NCBI GenBank assembly: GCA_022736595.1
Contig: DZDC01000103.1
Coordinates: 1-7,837, forward strand
Source of the DNA: Draconibacterium orientale
GTDB taxonomy: Bacteria; Bacteroidota; Bacteroidia; Bacteroidales; UBA1556
Direction of reading: 5' to 3'
DNA: 7,837 nucleotides
Below the pieces are notes generated by a model. That model searched no databases, was not told the DNA's origin, and saw only the letters and a program-made list of their open reading frames with translations. This document shows, in pieces, positions 1 through 6,385 of this stretch. Position 1 is the first letter of the stretch. Every line of letters begins with the position of its first letter. The position numbers and the translations under genes are program-made.

Positions 1-14
1 AATTTATTTACTAT

Positions 15-464
15 ATGAACCAACAACTACTCGAAAAATATCTCTGGGGTGCGGCAATTACCTTGCGAGGGACGATAGATGCCTGAGATTACAAACAATA
101 TATTTTCCTTTGCTCTTTTTTAAGCGAATATGCGATGTGTATGACGAAGAATTTGAGCAAGCACTGAAAGATAGCGACAACGATTTGGATTTTGCCGAAT
201 TCGAAGAAAACCATCGTTTTCAATTGCCTAAAGGAAAACACTGGAAAGATATACGCGAAACCACTGTAAACGTTGGAATGGCGATACAAGATGCCATGCG
301 TGAAATCGAAAAAGCCAATCCTGATAAACCCAAATTACACATTAGTATAATTTGCCCTCTGGGTCAACGAATGCAATCCTTTTGGAATGGCTATATCGAA
401 GTTAACCTTGTCAAAAAAAAACAATAAAATTGAGTTTATTCGTCATTATGCAATGGGATTTGAC
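15..464 (+). pseudogene. hsdM: Decayed N-terminal fragment of type I restriction-modification methyltransferase (HsdM)
   Basis: Read from the ATG at 15, the product begins MNQQLLEKYLWGAAITLRG, typical of the HsdM N-terminal helical domain, and meets an in-frame TGA at 84-86. The same frame resumes as DYKQYIF, then one base is missing near 107-109. The reading continues from 110 to a stop at 425-427 with the strongly HsdM-like segments LLFFKRICDVYDEEFEQAL, ENHRFQLPKGKHWKDIRETT and AMREIEKANPDK. After about 330 the family sequence (roughly KLHGIFGDAPWVN) is smeared across frames: KLH remains in one frame and LWVN, at 357-368, in the next, continuing to a stop at 465. HsdM proteins are normally about 500 residues with an N6-adenine methyltransferase domain carrying NPPF. 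Only the first 130-150 residues survive and no catalytic domain is present, so the fragment should be inactive. No hsdS or hsdR is visible. The end point is approximate. Confidence 0.85.
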
Positions 465-480
465 TAATGCATAATCAGGG

Positions 481-523
481 CTAAACAAAAACCCAAAACC
501 AAATCGTATCATTCAGTTTTGGG
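481..523 (-). terminator. Rho-independent terminator after the minus-strand operon
   Basis: Perfect 8-base inverted repeat, CCCAAAAC at 492-499 and GTTTTGGG at 516-523, with a 16-base loop. On the minus strand the right arm is transcribed first and the hairpin is followed by TTTTTGTTTAG (491 down to 481). It lies 35 bases beyond the qmoC stop codon and is the natural end of the operon. The plus-strand side lacks a continuous T-run, so termination in that direction would be weaker. Confidence 0.75.
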
Positions 524-557
524 TATTGTTTAGTGATTTTTACTTTTGATAGTTCGC

Positions 558-1625
558 CTATTTGCCTTTGGTTTCTTGAGATAGCTGAATTATACTAGAA
601 AAGTACATAGCAAAAGAGCGGTACAAAAAGTGGGTCCATTTGCCGAAGGGAACAATAAGTACTGCCCATTGAACCAAGATAGTAATATGAAGTAGATACA
701 GCCAAAAATTAGCGGCTAGTAAATCGAAATCAATAAACAATCGAACTACAAAAGCAGTGAATCCCATCAAGAAAAGCCAAATTACGAATAGCCAATCAGA
801 AGGCTGGGAGTGTTTGTTTAGTTCCTTATCTTTATTAACTCTACTATACATAAAATGCGCGGTAACTATGAAAACCACAGCACTTTCGATATAGCCAAGT
901 GCAATGATGAAGAAATTTTCGGTACCAAACCAATCAAGAACCACCGTAGTGAAAAGCAAGGTAAGGTAACCAAAAACTAAGATAAGATGCTCAAACCAAC
1001 GAGTTTGACTATTGCTACATCCGAGTGTCCTTTTTTGAGTAAACATGTGAATAAACAATTCGCCAATCCCTTTAAAATAGACCGCAATAGGAATATTTCG
1101 TTTAGGTTTAAAAATCACTAAGTACCACATTCTTATCAGGTTAGGAGTTAAAATAACCATAAAAACACCGAGAATGGCAAACATTTCGAAAAGGTGACCG
1201 TAATGCATAATGGTTTCCATTTCAAAATTGAGTTTAATTGCCAAACCAATAACAGCCAATGCCGTAAGCACAAAAGCTAAAATCGTAGCTGGCAAATATT
1301 TGTAAAGCAAACCTGATAAACCTGTCCAATCGTATTTAGCAGTTAACCAACGGCGCAAAGCCATCATTAACTCCCCTGGATTGGCACCACGAGGGCAGTA
1401 CAAACTACAGTCGCCACAGTAATAACACAACCAAGGGTCAAGGGAGCTAGTCACTTTCTCCTCCAGGCCTACCACCGAAGCTCTCACCATCATTCGAGGA
1501 AAAGAGTTATCCTCAGTGGAAAGTGAGCAAATGGCAGTACAATTGCCACAATTATAGCAAGCACTAAAATCGTTGCCGCCATATTTTTTAAGTTCATCTA
1601 AAAATTCAGGATTAATCTTCGCCAT
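558..1625 (-). CDS. qmoC: QmoC-like membrane subunit: HdrC-type iron-sulfur domain fused to HdrE/NarI-type cytochrome b domain
   Basis: The 355-residue protein has an N-terminal cytoplasmic HdrC-like domain with two complete 4Fe-4S motifs: C23, C26, C29, C33 and C67, C70, C73, C77. About six hydrophobic membrane segments follow (near 110-131, 146-172, 211-230, 238-260, 276-299 and 306-327), as in the HdrE/NarI cytochrome b family. Candidate haem-ligand or quinone-site histidines are H141, H144, H193, H213, H257, H313 and H332. QmoC proteins have this fusion and a similar length (about 380). The known role in sulfate reducers is electron exchange between the QmoAB flavoproteins and menaquinone. 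Here it should couple the soluble Hdr-like subunits to the quinone pool. Its start overlaps the preceding winged-helix gene by 14 bases, which suggests translational coupling, and a terminator follows. The family assignment is firm; the direction of electron flow is not known. Confidence 0.88.
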   Translation of the reverse strand: MAKINPEFLDELKKYGGNDFSACYNCGNCTAICSLSTEDNSFPRMMVRASVVGLEEKVTSSLDPWLCYYCGDCSLYCPRGANPGELMMALRRWLTAKYDWTGLSGLLYKYLPATILAFVLTALAVIGLAIKLNFEMETIMHYGHLFEMFAILGVFMVILTPNLIRMWYLVIFKPKRNIPIAVYFKGIGELFIHMFTQKRTLGCSNSQTRWFEHLILVFGYLTLLFTTVVLDWFGTENFFIIALGYIESAVVFIVTAHFMYSRVNKDKELNKHSQPSDWLFVIWLFLMGFTAFVVRLFIDFDLLAANFWLYLLHITILVQWAVLIVPFGKWTHFLYRSFAMYFSSIIQLSQETKGK

Positions 1626-1911
1626 GATTTTGTTGCTTTTTCAGTTCATAATAAAAAAATTCATCATTATCGTCAATCTCACCGGTTTTCACATCACCAT
1701 ATTTGCGAAGGGTCATCAGATAATACGTAACCTCGTTGATTGGCAATTGAGTAGCTTTTGCGAGTTCGGGCAGGGTCATCGGCCCTTCTTCTAAAGCAGC
1801 CAAAATTTGCTTCTTCATTGCTGAATATGTTTTGCGCCTTTGCTTTGCTTGCTCGCTTACCTGTATCTTGTCTTTTACGAGATTGAGCGTTTTGGTTTTA
1901 TTGGAAGCCAT
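1612..1911 (-). CDS. Small winged-helix-turn-helix protein in the qmo operon
   Basis: The 99-residue protein has a basic, charged N-terminal arm of about 30 residues. A compact winged-helix pattern follows: helix MKKQILAALEEG (32-43), the helix-turn-helix MTLPELAKATQLPINEVTYYL (about 45-65), helix TLRKYGDV, then an acidic beta wing ending EFFYYELKK. No cysteines or ligand-binding domain are seen. From memory, similar small winged-helix proteins occur beside Hdr/Qmo genes in other anaerobes; their role is not established. It sits between the QmoB-like and QmoC genes, 23 bases after the former, and its last 14 bases overlap the start of the latter, so it is made together with the complex. It could be an autoregulator of the operon or a protein-binding assembly factor. 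The fold is likely; the function is unknown. Confidence 0.75.
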   Translation of the reverse strand: MASNKTKTLNLVKDKIQVSEQAKQRRKTYSAMKKQILAALEEGPMTLPELAKATQLPINEVTYYLMTLRKYGDVKTGEIDDNDEFFYYELKKQQNHGED

Positions 1912-1934
1912 AATTAAAATGTTTTAGTTTAGTT

Positions 1935-3860
1935 TTAATCAATTAATGCATCAATCATGCTTTCGATTTCTCGGTTGGTATATCCGATAAGGTCGATGGC
2001 ATCCGTAGGGCAAACAGGTAAACACATTCCGCAACCTTTGCAATTAGCATTATTTACCATTGCCACTTCTTTGCCATCAATGCTAGTTTTGAGAATTGCA
2101 CCAAATGGACAAGCATCGGCACATTTTCCACACCAATCGCACTGAGCAATATGGATTACCGCCAAAGTGGGTTCGAGCTCTATTTCTCCTTTGCTAATCA
2201 ATGAATTAGCTTTTGAAGCAGCGGCCAAACTTGATTTGAGCGATTCGGTGATATTCTTTGGGGATTGACATGCTCCAGCAATCAATACCCCGTCGATAAC
2301 GGTTTCAACGGGACGTAATTTTGGATGTATTTCATTGAAAAACTTATCTCTGCCAATAGGTACTTTCAGAATATCAGCAATAGAGTTATCCTTGCGAGGC
2401 ACCATACCAGTTACTAAAACCACCAAATCAACTGGAATATCCAATTCTTCTTTGGCAGTCAATAAATCAACGACTTTGATTATTGTTTGCTTACCATTTT
2501 TGGAAATTATAGGCTCCTTTTTAGGATCAAATTCTACGTAAACATCGCCATTTTTAGATGATTCGGTATAAAGCAATTCCTGTTTACCATAGGTACGAAT
2601 ACCTCGGTTCATGTGATATGATTTAATATTGTATTTCCGGTGAATCTGAATCGCAGTATGAATCGCAGAAGTGCAGCAATACCTTGAACAATATTTATTA
2701 TCACCTTTAATTTGCAGACTTCCAACGCAATAGATAAAACCAATAGTTTTAATTTCCTTATCACGGTAAATTAATTTATTGGGGCTTAATTCCACTAAAC
2801 GTTTAAATTGTTGAAGGGTAATAACGGTGTCGATGGTTTTGTAACTAAATTCATTTTCGGACGGTTCATAGGGATCAAAACCTGTGCTTAGTAAAATGGA
2901 ACCTACGGTAATATTTTCTATTAAAATCTCTTGATTTAGATTGATACTATTGCAAACTTCCAGACATTTTCCGCATTTGGTGCAATTAAGCATGTCTATT
3001 GCAGCAATATGTGGAAATTCTGACTCATAATTTTTATAGATGGCTTTGCGTTTATTCAAGCTAAAATTGAACTCATCGTCAACAGAAACAGGGCAAATTT
3101 CAATGGCTTTGTCAAATGCACCAATTTTACATTCTTGAGTAACAAAGCGAGGGGTAATTTTGAGTTGCAGATTGTAATTACCAACACTGCCAGAACGTGC
3201 TATCAATTCAGTGCCGGTATAAAGGGTAATCATTGGGTGATCGATAACGGTTTCATAAAGCTTTTTAACGATTTCTTCGCCGTTTTTTTCTGAAACGAAC
3301 AATTGTCCCCATTGCGACACACGACCGCCAATAAAATGTTCTCTCTCAATAAGATCCACATGTGTTCCCATATCAGCAAGCTCCACCGCAGCCCGAAGTC
3401 CACTAACTCCGGCGCCAATGATGGCTACCTTGTTATGCGCTTCAATTTTGAGTGGTGTAAGTTCTTGAGACTCGATAACTCTAGCAATACCCGCTTTTAC
3501 CAATTGGATAGCCTTTTCGGTAGCAGCGGCTGGTGTATCACTATGTGCCCATGAACCTTGCTCACGGATATTTACCTGCACATAGTTATATTTATTTAAA
3601 CCACCCCGAACAGCCACATTTCTGAAAGTCTGTAAGTGAAGTTTTGGTGAACATGAAGCCACAACAATGGCATCTAATTCTTGCTTTTTGATATCATCCA
3701 CCATGTCTTTTTGGGAAGAATCTGAGCAAGCAAACATAGTAGTGCGCGATAAAAAGACGACCTCATCACTAGCAATACTTTCTCTAACTTTTTCTACATC
3801 AATATGATCGGCAATATTAGCGCCGCAATGACAGATATAAACTCCTATTTTTTTCTTCAT
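1935..3860 (-). CDS. qmoB: HdrA-family FAD/iron-sulfur protein, QmoB-like but lacking the MvhD domain
   Basis: The 641-residue protein has the HdrA layout. The N-terminal domain holds C10-H-C12-G with C45 and C70. A Rossmann FAD site, GAGVSG at 149-154, follows. The inserted ferredoxin-like region keeps one full motif (C293, C296, C299, C303). The HdrA signature comes next: C378 in YCVGS, then C391, C395 and C396. The C-terminal dicluster domain has C574, C577, C580, C584 and C607, C610, C613, C617. The first inserted cluster is degenerate: only C244 and C256 remain. The FPTLDCxxC segment seen in the QmoA-like neighbour is also absent. Position after qmoA and before qmoC argues for a QmoB role, but sulfate-reducer QmoB is longer (about 750) with an MvhD domain at its C-terminus, here a separate upstream gene. 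The gene overlaps qmoA by ATGA and has a strong Shine-Dalgarno sequence. It presumably passes electrons between flavin and iron-sulfur partners in the cytoplasm. A plain HdrA label is a reasonable alternative. Confidence 0.82.
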   Translation of the reverse strand: MKKKIGVYICHCGANIADHIDVEKVRESIASDEVVFLSRTTMFACSDSSQKDMVDDIKKQELDAIVVASCSPKLHLQTFRNVAVRGGLNKYNYVQVNIREQGSWAHSDTPAAATEKAIQLVKAGIARVIESQELTPLKIEAHNKVAIIGAGVSGLRAAVELADMGTHVDLIEREHFIGGRVSQWGQLFVSEKNGEEIVKKLYETVIDHPMITLYTGTELIARSGSVGNYNLQLKITPRFVTQECKIGAFDKAIEICPVSVDDEFNFSLNKRKAIYKNYESEFPHIAAIDMLNCTKCGKCLEVCNSINLNQEILIENITVGSILLSTGFDPYEPSENEFSYKTIDTVITLQQFKRLVELSPNKLIYRDKEIKTIGFIYCVGSLQIKGDNKYCSRYCCTSAIHTAIQIHRKYNIKSYHMNRGIRTYGKQELLYTESSKNGDVYVEFDPKKEPIISKNGKQTIIKVVDLLTAKEELDIPVDLVVLVTGMVPRKDNSIADILKVPIGRDKFFNEIHPKLRPVETVIDGVLIAGACQSPKNITESLKSSLAAASKANSLISKGEIELEPTLAVIHIAQCDWCGKCADACPFGAILKTSIDGKEVAMVNNANCKGCGMCLPVCPTDAIDLIGYTNREIESMIDALID

Positions 3861-5161
3861 GATAACCTCCTTATATAACTTGCAGTTTCAGACGATGCAG
3901 CACCAGCCGATAAAATTGAATCAGGGATATCCATTGGACCAGAAGCAGTACCTGCAACAAAAACTCCAGGAATACTTGTTTGAGATGGATTTTCTAATTC
4001 TTTAACTTGTTTCACATAATTGAAAGGATCTGTTTCAAGATTTAAGCCTGGAAACAGCTCTACAATACCTTTATTGGCAAGAATTCCAGTAGAAAGAACC
4101 ACAAGATCATGTTCTGCTTCTTTCACTTTTCCTTTGTAAACATCCTCGAAACGGACAATTAAATTACCATTTTCTTTTTCAGTAATCTTAGCCACTTTGC
4201 CTTTTACAAAATCAACGCCCATACTTCGAGCCTGTTGATAAAATTCATTGAAACCTTTACCAAAAGCACGAATATGCAAATAATAAATAGTAACGTCGGC
4301 CATGGGTAAGGCTCCCATAATTAATTGAGCCTGTTTGATGGAATACATGCAGCAAATTTGAGAACAGATAGGATTTCCAACTGTTTCATCTCTCGAACCT
4401 GCACAAAGTACATAGGCGATGTTATTAGGCATTTTACCATCTTTAGGACGCAAAACTGAATTAAAAGGCCTGGTAGGAACCAATTGTCTTTCCATTTGAA
4501 TGGCGGTAACCACGTTTTTATTTTGCTCGAAGCCATAATTAGGCAATTTCTTTGGGTCGAACATATCGTAACCAGTAGCTACAATTACCGCTTTAAATTC
4601 GATAGGAATTTCTTGAATCACTTGAGTAAAATCGATGGCTTCGGCCAAACATGCCTTTTCGCAGGCACCACAAAGAATGCAATTATCCATATCGATGTTA
4701 GCAACCCTTGGATTGGCAATACTGAAAGGAATGTAAACTGCCTTGCGACCTACCAAGTCGTGCTGGTATTGGTCTTCCACTATAACGGGGCAGGCATTTT
4801 CGCAGTCTTCGCATCCAGTACAAATATCTTCATTTACATAGCGAGGTTTTTTGAAAACGGTAGCTGTAAATAGTTTATCGCTTTGCTTCTTAATATTTTT
4901 AACCTCACTGTAGGTGTAGATTTTAATATTAGGGTGTCTTGCAGTTTCCGAAACTTTTGGAGTAGTAATACAAGCAGCACAATCAAGGGTAGGAAAAACT
5001 TTGCTTAGGTGAATCATTTTTCCACCTAGCGACAAATCTTTCTCAACCAATACAACACTAAAACCCATATTAGCAAGGTTTAGAGCTGCCTCACCACCCG
5101 CAATACCTCCGCCTATTACAAGGGCATCGTATTGTTTTTTTATCACAGTAGTCTCTGGCAT
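3857..5161 (-). CDS. qmoA: QmoA-like FAD/iron-sulfur oxidoreductase subunit (short HdrA family)
   Basis: The 434-residue protein starts directly with an FAD-binding Rossmann motif, GGGIAGGEAA (17-26), without the HdrA N-terminal domain, and lacks the C-terminal ferredoxin domain. This is the short QmoA form (usually about 410 residues). It has FPTLDC(61)AAC(64), two complete inserted 4Fe-4S motifs (C114, C117, C120, C124 and C161, C164, C167, C171), and the HdrA signature C253 in LCAGSR followed by C266, C270 and C271. The C-terminal FAD-closing motif GVFVAGTASGP is intact. In sulfate reducers QmoA pairs with QmoB to carry electrons between menaquinone (through QmoC) and the adenylylsulfate reductase AprAB. 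No aprAB is in this window, and the neighbours tusA and dsrE suggest a sulfur-carrier partner instead. It follows the MvhD-like gene by 21 bases and overlaps the next gene by 4 bases. Confidence 0.88.
   Translation of the reverse strand: MPETTVIKKQYDALVIGGGIAGGEAALNLANMGFSVVLVEKDLSLGGKMIHLSKVFPTLDCAACITTPKVSETARHPNIKIYTYSEVKNIKKQSDKLFTATVFKKPRYVNEDICTGCEDCENACPVIVEDQYQHDLVGRKAVYIPFSIANPRVANIDMDNCILCGACEKACLAEAIDFTQVIQEIPIEFKAVIVATGYDMFDPKKLPNYGFEQNKNVVTAIQMERQLVPTRPFNSVLRPKDGKMPNNIAYVLCAGSRDETVGNPICSQICCMYSIKQAQLIMGALPMADVTIYYLHIRAFGKGFNEFYQQARSMGVDFVKGKVAKITEKENGNLIVRFEDVYKGKVKEAEHDLVVLSTGILANKGIVELFPGLNLETDPFNYVKQVKELENPSQTSIPGVFVAGTASGPMDIPDSILSAGAASSETASYIRRLS
3866..3872 (-). promoter_or_regulatory. 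Strong Shine-Dalgarno site for the QmoB-like gene inside the qmoA end
   Basis: AAGGAGG lies 5 bases before the ATG at 3860. The AGG AGG is also the Arg431-Arg432 codon pair of the QmoA-like protein, so the ribosome site is built into coding sequence just ahead of the ATGA stop/start overlap. Most other genes in the operon have no recognisable Shine-Dalgarno sequence. The site fixes the start choice for the downstream gene. Confidence 0.75.
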
Positions 5162-5182
5162 TTGTTTAAATATTTCTTAGGT

Positions 5183-5593
5183 TTAGTTTATCTTATTTCG
5201 TGTTAATTCTTCCACAAAATTGTTCATGTGTTTGACAAATGGCTCGGCACAAACCGAACAAATGGCAGCCATTTTAAGTTTTGCAGGGCTAATTCCCTTT
5301 TCCTTCATCAGGATATGAGTTTGAGCAATAATGTCTGATGTTTTTTCAACACAACTCTCACTGAATGAGCAGTCGGTTCCATCGGCTGCAATGAAAACAC
5401 CATCATAACCTTTTTCGAAAGCACGCAAAATCCATTTAGGTTTTACAGCACTAGAGCAAGGCAATGGAATTACATAAACCGTTGGAGGATAATGCAATTT
5501 CAACAGACCCGCCAAATCAATGGCAGGGTCTGAAATCTTTTCAGTGGAAAACACCAGCACTTTAATCGCTGTATTTTTGGTGGTTTCTGACAT
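5183..5593 (-). CDS. Stand-alone MvhD/FlpD-like electron-transfer protein with altered cysteine pattern
   Basis: The 136-residue protein matches the MvhD (FlpD, hydrogenase iron-sulfur subunit) fold in order: a beta-strand start KVLVFSTEKISDPAIDLAG, then YPPTVYVIPLPCSSAVKPKW, ILRAFEKGYDGVFIAADGTDC, a helix, and GISPAKLKMAAICSVC with FVKHMNNFVEEL. MvhD carries a 2Fe-2S cluster and passes electrons to HdrA; in QmoB of sulfate reducers the same domain is fused to the C-terminus. Here it is a separate gene just before qmoA. The usual N-terminal Cys pair (CNWC-like) is replaced by S-T-E-K, and the usual GCxxGDC reads AADGTDC. The cysteines present are C46, C75, C81, C112 and C115, so cluster binding must differ or be lost. 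The family call rests on overall pattern and genomic context. No Shine-Dalgarno sequence is seen before the ATG. Confidence 0.78.
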   Translation of the reverse strand: MSETTKNTAIKVLVFSTEKISDPAIDLAGLLKLHYPPTVYVIPLPCSSAVKPKWILRAFEKGYDGVFIAADGTDCSFSESCVEKTSDIIAQTHILMKEKGISPAKLKMAAICSVCAEPFVKHMNNFVEELTRNKIN

Positions 5594-5617
5594 CTTAGGT
5601 TGTTTTTAGTTTTAAAA

Positions 5618-5869
5618 TTAATTTTTTCTCAAATACATTTTAAAATAGCCATCTTCTTCAAGATCACCTAAATAATCATATCCTTTTTTCTCTGCCCATT
5701 TAGGGATATCTTTCTTGGTACCGGCATCAGCGGATAATATTTCCATAATTTCTCCGTCTTCGATTTCGCCGATTGCTTTTTTAGCGGCCAAAAGTGGTCC
5801 TGGACATGCTGTTCCTCTTGCATCTACTGATTTTGCAATTGCTAATGCTTTTAATTCTTGTTCTGTCAT
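5618..5869 (-). CDS. tusA: TusA-family sulfur carrier protein
   Basis: The 83-residue protein is of normal TusA length. It carries the family signature VDARGTACPGPLLAAKKAI with the persulfide-bearing cysteine at C22 in the CPGP motif, followed by the conserved acidic stretch EIEDGEIMEILSADAGTKKDIPKWAEKKGY. TusA proteins are small cytoplasmic carriers that accept sulfane sulfur from rhodaneses or DsrE proteins and hand it to partners such as DsrEFH, the sHdr system or tRNA thiolation enzymes. Its place between a dsrE gene and an Hdr/Qmo set points to dissimilatory sulfur transfer rather than tRNA modification; this is inference. Gaps are 43 bases upstream and 24 downstream. The start is supported by AAGGAG nine bases before the ATG. 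Confidence 0.93.
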   Translation of the reverse strand: MTEQELKALAIAKSVDARGTACPGPLLAAKKAIGEIEDGEIMEILSADAGTKKDIPKWAEKKGYDYLGDLEEDGYFKMYLRKN

Positions 5870-5878
5870 AATAATAAT

Positions 5879-5884
5879 CTCCTT
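5879..5884 (-). promoter_or_regulatory. Shine-Dalgarno site of tusA
   Basis: AAGGAG is placed nine bases before the ATG at 5869. It is one of only two clear Shine-Dalgarno sequences in the operon and may mark TusA as a product needed in higher amounts. Confidence 0.6.
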
Positions 5885-5912
5885 ATTTTTAAATGATTAA
5901 TAAATAGTGTTG

Positions 5913-6326
5913 TTAAATTAAAAAATGAATGTCTGCTGCTTTGGCAGCATCAATATATTCGCCTATTCCGATGATTCCGTCAACGATGTCAATCATATCT
6001 TCTTCTTTTGATCCTCCCCAAATTTTTCCGGCAAGGCTACAAACCCAAATATTAACGGGGGTCATTTCTTTAGCCATTGCAAAATATTCCATCCATGTGG
6101 GGCTATTGACTGATTTGAGCGCATTTACAAAATGGTCGATGCCTTGTGAAGGTTCACTCAGGTAGGGTTGGTTATTTTCGTTTCCTTTCACAAACCACTG
6201 AGCAGCTTGAAGAAGAACATAAACATCCACTTCCATGTCATCAGCTGCGGCACCACTTAGGATAACACCTGCTGAGGTTAATTTGTCGATACTTCCGGAA
6301 TATAATCCGATACACATTTTTGCCAT
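5913..6326 (-). CDS. DsrE-family sulfurtransferase-like protein
   Basis: The 137-residue protein has no signal peptide and no clear membrane segment. It shows the alpha/beta pattern of the DsrE/DsrF-like superfamily. The N-terminal strand is KMCIGLYSGSIDKL, followed by helix SAGVILSGAAADDMEVDVYVLL. A central strand ends in NIWVCSLAG with C96 at the usual active-cysteine position. The C-terminal part, EDMIDIVDGIIGIGEYIDAA then ADIHFLI, resembles DsrE2/DsrE3-type proteins. Only C5 and C96 are present. DsrE-type proteins bind a persulfide on this cysteine and exchange sulfur with TusA, the product of the next gene; dsrE-tusA pairs recur beside sulfur-oxidation hdr clusters. It is therefore probably a cytoplasmic sulfur-relay protein. 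The exact subfamily cannot be settled by eye. It lies 59 bases after the lipoprotein gene in an A/T-run gap where I see no promoter motif. Confidence 0.82.
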   Translation of the reverse strand: MAKMCIGLYSGSIDKLTSAGVILSGAAADDMEVDVYVLLQAAQWFVKGNENNQPYLSEPSQGIDHFVNALKSVNSPTWMEYFAMAKEMTPVNIWVCSLAGKIWGGSKEEDMIDIVDGIIGIGEYIDAAKAADIHFLI

Positions 6327-6385
6327 GATAATTTAAAATTTTAAAATTTTTGAACTTAGTTATTTGTACTAAATAGGGGTAAAAC

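Noticed and set aside
110..427. A free-standing small gene on the plus strand starting at TTG 110
   Set aside because: Upstream sequence from 15 continues the same HsdM family match across a stop and a one-base loss, so this is the middle of a pseudogene, not an independent gene.
1573..1794. Plus-strand open frame with a hydrophobic start across the qmoC/winged-helix border
   Set aside because: It is antisense to two recognisable genes, with no ribosome site or family resemblance.
1912..1934. Frameshift at the end of the QmoB-like gene that would have cut off a C-terminal MvhD domain
   Set aside because: The 641-residue protein ends naturally after its dicluster domain, and the next bases lead into a winged-helix gene with no MvhD-like residues in any frame. 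The MvhD-like domain is present intact as its own gene at 5183-5593.
4484..4873. Open frame of 129 codons on the plus strand
   Set aside because: It lies wholly antisense to the well-supported qmoA gene and its translation shows no domain-like pattern; it is a shadow frame.
6327..6385. Internal promoter in the largest gap of the operon (59 bases)
   Set aside because: The gap holds runs of AAAATTTT and a weak 5-base inverted repeat, but no Bacteroidota-type TAnnTTTG element with an upstream TTG on the minus strand could be found.
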